This document shows, in pieces, positions 36,049 to 46,039 of a stretch of 64,000 nucleotides of DNA; position 1 is the first letter of the stretch, and every line of letters begins with the position of its first letter. The stretch spans positions 11,056,390 to 11,120,389 of the forward strand of contig NC_073302.1 of the NCBI RefSeq assembly GCF_027595985.1. The letters are read 5' to 3'. This DNA comes from Sorex araneus (lineage: Eukaryota; Chordata; Mammalia; Eulipotyphla; Soricidae). The translations under genes were made by a program, and so were the position numbers. The notes below the pieces were generated by a model that did no database searches, was not told the DNA's origin, and was given only the letters and a program-made list of their open reading frames with translations.

Positions 36049-36130
36049 AACAATAGATCTGAGATTACCAAGCAGGGTGGAGAGGGATGGAGAGGGATGA
36101 GGATGACTAGAAGTGTCATAAGGACAGTGA

Positions 36131-36599
36131 GAGAGGTTTGGGGCACCTCAGTGGTGGCTGGGGTACAGTAATGCTATATGCAAAGAAAAGAACGAGAAGA
36201 AACAGAAAACATAAGCATGAACACTACTGCAAACCATGCTGCCTCAATAATAGTGAAATAAAATGGATGTTGTCCAGAAGGATCCTGTGCTCAAACCAAG
36301 TGAGAAATCATGCTCTGTGGCAGATTAGCCGTGTCAAGAACATGGAATAAGAAAGAGAGCATACAACATATCTTCACTCTTCATGCCCTACAACAGTCCT
36401 GAGCTATGCTTCACTTCCCATTAAGCATAGTTTCATACAATCACACATGAAAACAAACATTCCTTAGTTTTCTTACTTGATTGTATGTCTTTGCCCGTCT
36501 TCATTAAGCTCATGCCTAGTTGCTACCCCCTAGGGCCCTTTCTCTGAGCGTTACTCCTTATAGTTGCGTCCAAATAAGATTAAGAACTCTCTGCTGTAC
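36131..36599. other. Unassigned sequence
   Basis: No gene or clear repeat is seen; the first part may still be ancient L1 3'UTR. Confidence 0.4.
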
Positions 36600-36781
36600 T
36601 TGTTTGTTTGATTGTTTGTTTGTTTGTGGGGTCCATACCCCGCTGTGCTCAGGACTTAATCCGGGCTCTGCACTTAGGACCACTCCTAGCAATATTCAAG
36701 GGACAATAAGGGGTGCCAGGTATCAAAACCCAGGTTGGCCACATGCCAGGTAAATGCCTTACCCACTCTATCCTTCTGACC
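36600..36781 (-). mobile_element. Diverged short SINE with (TTTG)n tail
   Basis: An antisense CAAA-rich tail and the antisense 'GGGTGCCAGGTATCAAAACC' block identify it. Confidence 0.75.
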
Positions 36782-36839
36782 GATGCACTTTACATTTTAT
36801 TTAAAAATAATTTTTTTAGTTTTCTCTTTACACTGTCTT

Positions 36840-37080
36840 GATGGGCTGGAGCACAGCGGTTGGGCATTCGCCTTTCACGTGGCCGACCCGAGTTCGATTC
36901 CTCTGCCCCTCTTGGAGATCCTGGCAAGCTACCGAGAGTATCAAGCCCGCACGGCAGAGCCTAGCAAGCTACCTGTGCGTATTGGATATGCCAAAAACAG
37001 TAACAATAAGTATCTCCATGAGAGACGTTACTGGTGCCCGCTCGAACAAATCGATGAGCAACGGGATGACACTGACAGTG
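36840..37080 (+). mobile_element. Long SINE with RTE-type tail
   Basis: Head 'GGGCTGGAGCACAGCGGTTG' (a few bases lost in the A-box region), core, RTE-like end 'CTCGAACAAATCGATGAGCA' and a short GACAGTGA tail. ACTGTCTT is duplicated at 36832-36839 and 37081-37088. Confidence 0.85.
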
Positions 37081-37088
37081 ACTGTCTT

Positions 37089-37819
37089 TATAATTATGAT
37101 GAACATCACTAGTGTTATATATTATCCAAACAAAAACATTTTTTAGAAGGCAGTAAATTTTATGTTAAATGATTGAAAATTTTCATTTCCTTAGCCAAGT
37201 TACAGTTCTTATTCAGTTTGGGGAAAATGATGGTAAGCTTGGATTTATAATACAAAATCACATCTTATATTTAAATATAAACCAGACAGTAAATTAACAG
37301 ATGAGTAATTTAAAAGACATATCAACAGATGAGTAATTTAAATATAAAACCAGAACAGTAAATTAACAGATGAGTAATTTAAAGACATATCAACAGATGA
37401 GTAATTAAAAGACATTTATATGTTGGCTATACTGATAAATCTTTTTATCTATTGTCAGAGTCAAATTAAACATTTCTTTCTGTTTTAGTAGAAATAGCTT
37501 TTTTTATTCTTCTCTGGACATTTAGAAGTAAAATATTAACAATTACAAATTATTTTAGGTAAGATTTTTAAGTTAGTCTCCTTTTTCTTTCTAAATTTCC
37601 CCTTACTAATAGAAGATTTATAATAGAAATAATTATTATTTTGATATGAGCAGATATTTTTCTGGATTTTCTACAAATAATGTACATTGATTTTAATTTA
37701 TAATTTATTTTTTCATGTATTTTACAATGCTTTCTTCCCTAATGAAGGGTTCTGAAAATACATAAATTCAATAGTTAAACACTGTATTTTCAAGGAAGTC
37801 TTTAAAAATAATAATAATG
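37089..37819. other. Unassigned AT-rich sequence
   Basis: Very AT-rich. It holds the tandem duplication at 37268-37412 and otherwise nothing recognised. Confidence 0.5.
37268..37412. repeat. Tandem duplication, ~80-bp unit with inner 30-bp repeats
   Basis: 'ACAGTAAATTAACAGATGAG' occurs twice, about 80 bp apart. Within each unit 'CAACAGATGAGTAATT' recurs. Confidence 0.85.
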
Positions 37820-38730
37820 GTAATGCAACACTATTCACAATAACCAGAATCTGGAAACAACCCAAAGGCCCCAAGAGAGATGACTGATTAAAGAAACTAT
37901 AGTACATGTACACAGTGGAATACTATGAAGCCACAAGGGAAAAATGAAATCACAAAATTTGCTTATAAATGAATGGGCATGGAGAGTAGCATGCTGAGTG
38001 ACATGAGTCAGAAGGAGAGGGAAAGACATAGGATTACTTCACTCATTTGTGGGATTAAAAAAAAAAACATAGTATTTTATATCCAAGGACAGAAAAAACA
38101 GAGACCAGGAGGACTGGCCCATTTTTGGAAGTTTGTCACAAGTATGGGAGGGAGATTGCAGGGGAGGGTGGTGGAGGGCATTTAGGATAGAGTAGGAGCT
38201 ACCATGACAATAATAGTTGGAAATGATCACTGGACAAGAACTGAGAGCTGAAAATAGAGAAAGGGATATGCATGATAATTTTTCAGCATCTACATTGCAA
38301 AGCAAACCATAATCCCAAAAGAAAAGAGAGGAGGAGGAAGAGGAAGAGGAGGAGGAGGTGGTGGAAGAAAGAAGAAGAAGAAGAAGAAGAAGAAGAAGAA
38401 GAAGAAGAAGAAGAAGAAGAAGAAGAAGAAGAAGAAGAAGAAGAAGAAGAAGAAGAAGAAGAAGAAGAAGAAGAAGAAGAAGAAGAAGGAGGAGGAGGAG
38501 GAGGAGGAGGAGGAGGAGGAGGAGGAGGAGGAGGAGGAGGAGGAGGAGGAGGAGGAGAAAAGTGCCTTCCATGGGGGCAGGGCGGGAGGAAAACTGGGGA
38601 CAATGGTGATGGGAAATGTACACTGGTGGAGGGAAGGGTATTGGAACATTGTATGAATGAAACCCTGCCATGAATAACTTTGTAACTGTATATCTTACAG
38701 TTAATCAATTATTTAATTAATTTTTAAAAC
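37820..38730 (+). mobile_element. Older L1 3' end with a large purine microsatellite
   Basis: It has an ORF2-end remnant ('CAATAACCAGAATCTGGAAA') and a 3'UTR with 'GGAAATGATCACTGGACAAG', and ends 'GTAACTGTATATCTTACAG'. The 3'UTR carries the GAA/GGA expansion. Confidence 0.82.
38369..38557. repeat. (GAA)n followed by (GGA)n
   Basis: About 40 GAA units run into about 23 GGA units, preceded by impure GAGGAA sequence. It lies where other L1 copies have short GA-rich stretches. Confidence 0.95.
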
Positions 38731-38981
38731 TTGAGTCTAATTTTTTAATACTGCGGTCCACTGTACTTTTAACATCAGTTTATCCTCGCAGTTGAGCTCA
38801 ATTTGCTGACTCAGGTGCTACACAAGAATAATTTCTAGAGAGAAGTTCTTGGTGGATGGACTAAGAAGACTAGCTACAAAATTTATTGGTAATAATGCTC
38901 TGGAGGGAAAAGGAAAACAAAAAAGAGCAGAGCTGAATATATGGAGAATAAGAAGACAGAAAATTAGGGAGAATATCCAGC
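38731..38981. other. Unassigned sequence
   Basis: No gene or repeat is recognised. Confidence 0.4.
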
Positions 38982-39163
38982 AGGGATGGAGAGATAGTAC
39001 GGAGGGTAAGGCACTTTCCTGGCACGTGGCTGACATCAGTTCAAACCCGGCACCGCATCTGGTCCCTGGAACCATGCCAGGAGTGAACCCTGGATGCAGG
39101 TCCAGGAGTAAGCCCTGAGAACCACACAGTATAGCCCCTGAAAAAAAGAAAAAAGAAAAGAAA
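38982..39163 (+). mobile_element. Diverged short SINE
   Basis: Head 'AGGGATGGAGAGATAGTACG', body 'GGAACCATGCCAGGAGTGAA' and an AAAAGAAAAG tail. AATATCCA is repeated on both sides. Confidence 0.8.
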
Positions 39164-39368
39164 AGAAATATCCAACCTATATAGATGGTGGTGAAGGAAT
39201 ATTGGTTCCTAGTGATAGTTGTGGTATAGAAACCTGATGTTTGAAGAGGCATGAAATAGTACTCTAATGCATATATAGTTATGTAAAGTAATCTCAATTT
39301 GAAAGAAAAAAAAAGAACAATCAACACAAACAATTAAGAGACTCTCCCCTTTAAAAATACTAATGGCG

Positions 39369-39558
39369 ACAGGCGGGGTGGGGGGCTGGGCGATTGGGGG
39401 GGTGGGCGGGAGGTACACTGTGATTCTTGGTGGTGGAATATGTGCACTGGTGAAGGGGACGCATTGTATAACTGAGACTTAAACCTGAAAGCTTTGTAAC
39501 TTTCCACATGGTGATTCAATTTTTAAAAAATTAAATTAAATTAATTTTTTTTAAAAGG
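39369..39558 (+). mobile_element. Composite L1-tailed retroposon, 3' module only
   Basis: A 5'-truncated copy starting in the G-rich run and ending GTGATTCAATTTTTAAAA. TACTAATGGCG is duplicated at 39358-39368 and 39559-39569. Confidence 0.88.
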
Positions 39559-39568
39559 TACTAATGGC

Positions 39569-39770
39569 GGGGCTGGAGCAGTAGCACAGCGGGGAGGGAA
39601 TTTGTCTTGCATATGGCCGACCCAGATTCAATTCCCAGCATCCCATATGGGCCCCCGAGCACCGCCAGGAGTAATTCCTGAGTGCAGAGCCAGGAGTAAC
39701 CCTGTGCATCACCGGGTGTGGCCAAAAAAACAAAAAGGATTAATAATAATAGTAATAAATAAAATAAAAG
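39569..39770 (+). mobile_element. Short A-tailed SINE in the adjacent target duplication
   Basis: Near-consensus SINE with an AATAAT-rich tail. TACTAATGG recurs at 39771-39779, so it entered the duplication made by the composite insertion. Confidence 0.9.
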
Positions 39771-39824
39771 TACTAATGGAAGGTAAACTACTAAATATTG
39801 TGATTGAAGCACTAGCCAGACAGT

Positions 39825-40093
39825 CACGAATCACGAATCACGAAATCTCGTTAATCACCGATTTCTCGGGTGGGTTCAGTAACCTCTCATTTCATCCTTT
39901 CCCTGAGATCTTAGAAGTCTATCTCGACTCGGCCCGCCCAATGATGTCACACTGGGGGCTCTTTCAGGGTCAGGGGAATGAGATCCAGCTTGTTACTGGA
40001 TTTAGCAGATGAATACACCATGGGGAGCTTGCAAGGCTGTCCCATGTCAGGAGGAACTCTCAGAAGATTGTCAGTTTCTCCCAGAGGGAGAAG
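39825..40093 (-). mobile_element. RTE-tailed retroposon, family Z, (GTGATTC)n tail
   Basis: Antisense. CACGAATCACGAATCACGAA at the left is the tail. The RTE-like end, the 'GCTCTTTCAGGGTCAGGGGA' module and the core follow. TAGCCAGACAGT is duplicated at 39813-39824 and 40094-40105. Confidence 0.87.
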
Positions 40094-40105
40094 TAGCCAG
40101 ACAGT

Positions 40106-40593
40106 ATGGCGAGAAAAAGGCACAAGTATTGGAAAGGAAATTATTTTTGTTTTAAAGATAACTAGCAATACACAGACATAAGGAATCTGGAAAAGATAAT
40201 CTCTAAAACCAGCATGTAAATGTATCAAGATTTTTATATATTTCAAGGTTAGCAAGGTGTACAGACTCCAGGCTAGCTCTGCAAGCCATGTTCTCCCTTG
40301 AATAAGTGTCTCGCATGAAATCTTTGTTTCCTTGCTTGCCTCGTTCCACCCTTAGAAAAGCCCAAGTTCTCTCTTGAACACACATTTCTCCCTTTCTCTC
40401 CCCTCACATCTTACTACATAAATTTCAACAATAACTTTTATGCGAAGAAAAAATTTACAGATTCCACAAATCAATTCTATTTCTAACCAAAGAAACAAAA
40501 AAATAAAATACAAAAAAATCAAGCCATGCTTATTCATTTTCCTTAATAGTGTCATTTGGTGGATATGTATTCTTTAAAAAAAAAAAAAGATAA
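40106..40593. other. Unassigned AT-rich sequence
   Basis: No gene or repeat is recognised. Confidence 0.45.
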
Positions 40594-40763
40594 GTGACTG
40601 GAGAGATAGTATAGCGGGTAGGGCATTTGCCTTGCATGCGGTCAACTGGGTTCAATCCCCAGCATCCCCTATGGTCCCGTGAGCACTGCCAGGAATGATT
40701 CCTGAGTGTAGAACCAGGAGTAACCCTTGAGCATCGCTAGTGTGACACCCCCCCAAAAAAAAA
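40594..40763 (+). mobile_element. Short A-tailed SINE
   Basis: Head 'GTGACTGGAGAGATAGTATA', B-box-like GGTTCAATCCCC, and an end with a C-run then an A-run. Confidence 0.85.
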
Positions 40764-40799
40764 GTTAACTAGTTTTATTTGAAGAAATTTACTTAGAGA

Positions 40800-41651
40800 T
40801 GGGTCTCATTCCCCTGACCCTGAAAGAGCCTCCAATGCGGCACCATTGTAAAGGACGAGTAAAGAGAGTCTTCTAAAATCTCAGGGCTAGGATGAATGTG
40901 TGAGAGGCAGATTCTTCAGTATGATCATAGTAAAGGGGGGATGTGAGAAGCTGCTAACTCGCCTCTTCTTATTCTGGCCATAAAGTTTGTAGGAGACAAC
41001 TCAGGCCAGGAAGGATATACGGCTTAACTGAGCTAATTGGTTAACAGTACCACTTGGTGGGAAGCAGCTCTGGCCATGAAGGATGCATGACTGAGCTAAC
41101 GGACTAAAGGTACTAACTGGTGTTTACACAGACACGGAGCTGGAAAGTCAGGAGTCCACGCACCCGTGTCTTGTATCCTGTGTCTAACTGACAAGTGTCT
41201 AACTGATAAGATGCTTTCATGATGTATGGGAATGCCTTGCTTTCTTGATGTATGGGAATTGGAAATGACTCCCTAATTGGGAATGTTTTCTTGATATACT
41301 ATTCCTGTATGCTTTTGCTCATTCATGAAATGTTTGAAGTTATTTCTGCCTTTGGAAATGTTTATCTCTGTGCCTAGTCCTGCAGCCCGTGTGCCCAGGA
41401 TGGCTGTATAAACCCTCTGCTGTAAGCCCTCGGGGTCGAGCTCTGACCTCCTGCTTCAGCAGGACAGCTCGGCCCCAGCTAGCTGGAATAATTAATTAAT
41501 AATTAATTAATGATGATTAATAATCTCGGTGTGTGTTTTGCAGTCCCACTGGACTCTTTGTCTCTCTGAATACTGAGGGTGATCTCGGTCCTGACAGAAT
41601 GGAGACATTATTGAGACCGCTCGAGAAAATCGACGATCAACGGGATGATGA
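40800..41651 (+). mobile_element. RTE-tailed retroposon, family Z 3' part, split by solo LTR
   Basis: The left piece (40800-40898) begins TGGGTCTCATTCCCCTGACC. The right piece (41597-41651) is the RTE-like end 'CTCGAGAAAATCGACGATCA' plus GATGATGA. TTACTTAGAGA is duplicated at 40789-40799 and 41652-41662. Confidence 0.87.
40899..41596 (+). mobile_element. LTR-C, solo LTR inside family Z retroposon
   Basis: A 698-bp unit running TGTGAGAGG...CCTGACA with the 5-bp duplication GAATG (40894-40898 and 41597-41601). TATAAA lies at 41407-41412. Downstream is a short hairpin (CCTGC-TTCA-GCAGG) and an AATTAATT-rich stretch. No coding sequence is present. Confidence 0.8.
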
Positions 41652-41662
41652 TTACTTAGAGA

Positions 41663-42137
41663 AATGTGGAGGGGTGAAAAACTGAAAAATATATGTACGT
41701 GTTCAAGAGAGAGCACGGGTTGTTCCAGCAGCAGCAGGCTGGAGCTGAAAGTATACATCTCAGCCGGAGACATGGCAAGGAGCCCAGCCTGCCTTTACAT
41801 GCAAACTTATGCAGAAAAGTTTTTCTGGGTGTCGTCACAGGAAAAAACACTGGACTGTTGGTGGTGCTGCATTCATTTCCTTATCACAACCTTTTTGATT
41901 CTCTTGAAATTTCTTTTCTCTGGGTGGTGCCAGTTTCTGCACCTGGACCATAGCTCATTTTCCCATCTTCAAAGAACTATTTGCATCTCAAAGGAATGTG
42001 ACCTCATGCCTCTGGGCTACTCCAGGGCTAAGCAATTTCCTCTTAGTTTTATTATTTCCCACCCAAAACAGAAAAAAAAAAAAACATTACCAGGGCCCTT
42101 CCATTTTAGTGCTGCCCATGCACAAATATTTGTGATT
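41663..42137. other. Unassigned sequence
   Basis: An open frame at 41664-42161 (165 codons) spans most of it, but shows no recognised motif and runs into a SINE. I treat it as chance. Confidence 0.45.
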
Positions 42138-42149
42138 AATGCTTTCAAT

Positions 42150-42405
42150 TGGCTGGAGTAATAGCACATCGGGTAGGGCGTTTGCTTTGCAAGCGGCCGA
42201 TCCGGGTTCAATTCCTCTACCCCTCTCGGAAAGCCCGCAAGCTACCAGGAGCATCCCGCACGGCAGAGCCTGACAAGATACCCATGGCATATTTGATATG
42301 CCAGAAACAGTAACAAGAAGTCTCACAATAGAGACATTACTGGTGCCCGCTCAAGCAAATCGATGAGCAGATGAGCAACGGGATGACAGTGACAGTGTTA
42401 CAGTG
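42150..42405 (+). mobile_element. Long SINE with RTE-type tail
   Basis: Head, core, and an RTE-like end 'CAAGCAAATCGATGAGCAGA' in which GATGAGCA is duplicated, then GACAGTGACAGTG. AATGCTTTCAAT is duplicated at 42138-42149 and 42406-42417. Confidence 0.92.
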
Positions 42406-42686
42406 AATGCTTTCAATAATCTGATTAAGACCTGACCCTTATACAAAGCTGTATTGACTTATTCGTGCTTCTATCATCAATCTACCTGGTCTTGTAGCAT
42501 CTACATAGTATAAATTGAAAGCAAAGTTGCATTTCCTCAACATGAGTAAATAACTACACTTGGCCCAATGCTGTGTATTCCAATTATTATCCCTTTAACA
42601 CTATCACCTTTATCGCAGCTAAAAATTTCCATCTACGTATGGAAAAATAATACAAGTTAAATTACACTTTTTAAAAAATCTATTGA

Positions 42687-45074
42687 GCTCTCTCCACTGC
42701 TGCACGAGCACGACCCCGGAGGCCAACTGAACTACTTGGGACACGAGCAGCTCGTAAAAATGCCTCCAGACTGTGAACTGAGGCACTGCCCCATGCAGCG
42801 CCAGCGGGCAAGGGTTTCTCTCTCTCAGCACTTCCTTCCTGGACACAGCATGGCGATTGCTGCTTTTCGAGCACAAAATGGAGGCACCAGTCCGGCTGAG
42901 GTGGGACACACTCGAGATCCCACTGGTACCCCCACCCCGCCCTCTGCCAGTATTTAAGCGCAGCAGCCACACGTGTGCGGCCTCTCAGCTGCTGCACAAG
43001 CACGACCCTGGAGGCCAACTGAACTACTTTGGACACGAGCAGCTCTCAAAAATGCCTCCAGACTGTGAACTGAGCCACTGCCCCATGCGGCAACAGTGGG
43101 AAAGGGTTTCTCTCTTCAGGCTTTTCCATCTTATGAGCACCACAAAAGGGAAGTAAAAGCTTGCAGTGATGCAATTTCTGGCAGAATTTTCCCTGGACTT
43201 TATACAGAAATCCAAAATCTAATATCTCTTAATTGTCAGCAATGTGAAACGGTTCCTTTTTAGAAGGTCTGACTTTGGGGGGAAACTCCAAACAATAACA
43301 GTGAGTTTTTTGTTGAAATATTGAAGGTAATCAAAGTAGCAGCCATAGTTCAGCCCTTTTGGAAAACAATATAGACGATTCTCAAAAAATTAGAGGTTGA
43401 GCTCCCATTTGACCCAGCAATACCACTCCTGGGAATATATCCCAGAAAAGCCAAAAAGTATAGTCGAAATGACATCTGCACTTATATGTTCATCGCAGCA
43501 CTGTTTACAATAGCCAGAATCTGGAAAAAACCCGAGTGCCCTAGAACAGATGACTGGTTGAAGAAACTCTGGTACATCTATACAATGGAATACTATGCAG
43601 CTGTTAGAAAGAATGAGGTCATGATGTTTGCATATAAGTGGATCAGCATGGAAAGTATTATGCTAAGTGAAATGAGTCAGAAAGAGAGAGACAGACATAG
43701 AAAGATTGCACTCATCTGTGGAATATAGAATAATAGACTATAAGACTAACACCCAAGAATAGTAGAAATAAGTACCAGGAGGCTGTCTCCATGGCTTGGA
43801 GGCTGGTCTCTCATTCTGGGCAACTCAGAGAAGGGAACACCAAGTAAAATGTGGTTGGAGGTCATGTGGGGGAAAGATGATGCGGGCTGAATATAGACTA
43901 GAGACTAAACACAATGGCCACTCAACACCTTTATTGCAAACCACAACACCTAATCAGAGAGAGCGAACAAAAGGGAATACCCTGCCATAGTGGCAGTGTG
44001 GGGTGGGGAGAGACAGGACTGGGGAGGGGGGGAGGGATGTTGGGTTTACTGGTGGTGGAGAATGGGCACTGGTGAAGGGATGGGTTATCAAACTTTGTAA
44101 GGGAGAAACATGAGCACAAAAAGGTATAAATCTGTAACTGTTAAAAAATAAATAAATAAAAAATAAATAAATAAATAAATGAAATAAAATAAAAAAGTAG
44201 CAGCCATTTCTCTAGACTGTGAACTAAGCCATAGCCCCACACCGGCTGAGGAGAGGAAATATCCTTCTTTCTCAGTTCTTTTCCCTTTTGGGGGAGAAAC
44301 GTGGCATGGCGTCCACCATAGTATGAGGTCTATTAAGCAGGCATGAACTTGGTGGTGCGGGAAGGGGGAAAAAAAAGAAAAAAATTATGTACTTGGAACA
44401 GCGGGACACTTGGGCAGTCTCGGGCCGGGGCCGATACCAGCGCACGCTCCGCCTAGATTCAACCTGGGTGGCCACACTTTTGTGCAGTCGCTTTGCTGCT
44501 GATCAACCAGAATCTGGAGGCCAACTAGACTACTTTTGGTTCCAGAAACTGCTTGCAGCCATGTCTCTAGACTGTGAACTAAGCCATAGCCCCACACCAG
44601 CTGAGGACAGGAAATATCCTTCTTTCTCATTTTTTTTTCCCTTGTCGGGCAGCGTGGCGTCAGCCATATTATGAGGACTATTAAGCAGGCATGAACTTGG
44701 TGGCGCGGGAAGGAGGGGAAAAATAAAGAGTTATGTACTTGGAACAGCGGGACTTCATATCTCTTCATTCTCAGCAATGGAAAACTAATTATCAAATGCT
44801 TCCTTGGCAGTAGGGCTGTGTTTTTTGGTGGGAAACTCCAACAACAATAGTGAGTTTTGTATTGAAATATGGAATGTAATCAAGGTAAAGAGAAAATGAA
44901 GTGAAATTTATAAACTACGCAGGCAGGGGTGGGGGGGTGAGGGGTGGGAGGTATACTGGGGATTTTGATGGTGGAATATGGGCACTGGTGAAGGGATGGG
45001 TGTTTGAGTATTGTATAACTGAGACATAAGACATAAGACTTTGCAACTTTCCACATGGTGATTCAATTAAAAAG
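42687..45074 (+). mobile_element. Composite L1-tailed retroposon, four-monomer copy, interrupted by L1
   Basis: Two 'GAGGCCAACTGAACTACTT' monomers (about 42690-42965 and 42966-43140) are followed by a middle module. After the L1 insertion (43347-44193) come two 'GCCCCACACCGGCTGAGGA'-type monomers, a last middle module and the 3' module. Net length is about 1.5 kb. A short AATCTATTGA duplication lies at 42677-42686 and 45075-45084. Confidence 0.87.
43347..44193 (+). mobile_element. L1 3' end inserted in composite retroposon
   Basis: It encodes the last ~80 ORF2 codons intact at 43486-43728 ('MEYYAAVRKNEVMMFAYKW', ending 'KIALICGI'), then the 3'UTR and an AAATAAAT tail. AAAGTAGCAGCCAT is duplicated at 43333-43346 and 44194-44207. 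Confidence 0.95.
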
Positions 45075-45125
45075 AATCTATTGATAATACTATTGCTCTA
45101 AAGAATGTTAATAAAATTATGCTAT

Positions 45126-45650
45126 GTTAAGTGAAATGAGTCAGAAAGAGAGGGACTGACAGAGAAAGATTACACTCATTTGTGGAATATAAAGTATCAC
45201 AATGAGAGACTAACAGCCAAGATTTTTAGAGATAAGTACTGGGAGGATTACTACACAGCTTAGAAGCCAGACTCATACTGGGGGGAAAGGCAGCTCAGTT
45301 AGAGAAGGGATCACCAAGTAAATGGTGCTAACAGGATCTGCTCTAGATGAGAGACACACCCTGAAAGTAGACTATAGACCAAACATGATGGCCACTTAAT
45401 ACCTCTATTGCAAACCACAACACCCAAAAGGAGAGAGAGAGCAAAAGGGAATGCCCTGCCACAGAGGCGGGGTGGGGGGAAGGAGGACTGGGTGGGAATG
45501 GTAGGAGGGATGCTGGGACCACTGGTGGTGGAAAATGGCACTGGTGGAGGGATGGATACTCAACCATTGTATGACCGAAATGCAAGCATGGAAATTTGTA
45601 AGTCTGTACCTGTACCTCACGGTGATTCACTAATAAAAATAAATTAATTG
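45126..45650 (+). mobile_element. L1 3'UTR, 5'-truncated
   Basis: It starts in the last ORF2 codons and carries a G-rich 3'UTR. AATAAAATTATGCTAT is duplicated at 45110-45125 and 45651-45666. Confidence 0.94.
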
Positions 45651-45704
45651 AATAAAATTATGCTATATATGTACGCTAACTACCATTTTAAAGTGTTAAG
45701 AAAC

Positions 45705-45869
45705 GGGGCTGGAGCAATAGCACAGCGGGTAGGGCGTTTGCCTTGCTGACCCGGGTTCGATTCCCAGCATCCCATATGGTCCCCTGAGCACCGCCAGGGG
45801 TAATTCCTGAGTGCAGAGCCAGGAATAACCCCTGTGCATCGCTGGGTGTGACCCAAAAAGAAAAAAAAA
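45705..45869 (+). mobile_element. Short A-tailed SINE with deletion between A and B boxes
   Basis: Consensus apart from a loss of about 8 bases between the boxes ('GCCTTGCTGACCCGGGTTCG'). GTTAAGAAAC is duplicated at 45695-45704 and 45870-45879. Confidence 0.93.
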
Positions 45870-46039
45870 GTTAAGAAACCCTAAAGACCTAAATAAAGAA
45901 CTCCCATGTTCCTGAGTTGGAAGTCTCATTATTAAGTTAAAATTAAGTTAAAACCAAGCAAAATCTATAAAACAGTTTTTAAAAATAGATTTCTGAGTTT
46001 GCAAGGAAACAAAATTTCTTGAATGAGGGGAAAAAGTTA

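Noticed and set aside
38039..38708. Long frames of poly-Leu, poly-Ser, poly-Glu, poly-Arg and poly-Gly
   Set aside because: They are six-frame readings of the GAA/GGA repeat, not proteins.
41664..42161. 165-codon ORF
   Set aside because: No recognised motif, no splice or start context; it overlaps a second frame of similar length and ends in repeat sequence.
43486..43728. A functional L1 C-terminal protein
   Set aside because: The frame is intact but the copy is a ~0.85-kb 5'-truncated insertion with no promoter or upstream domains.
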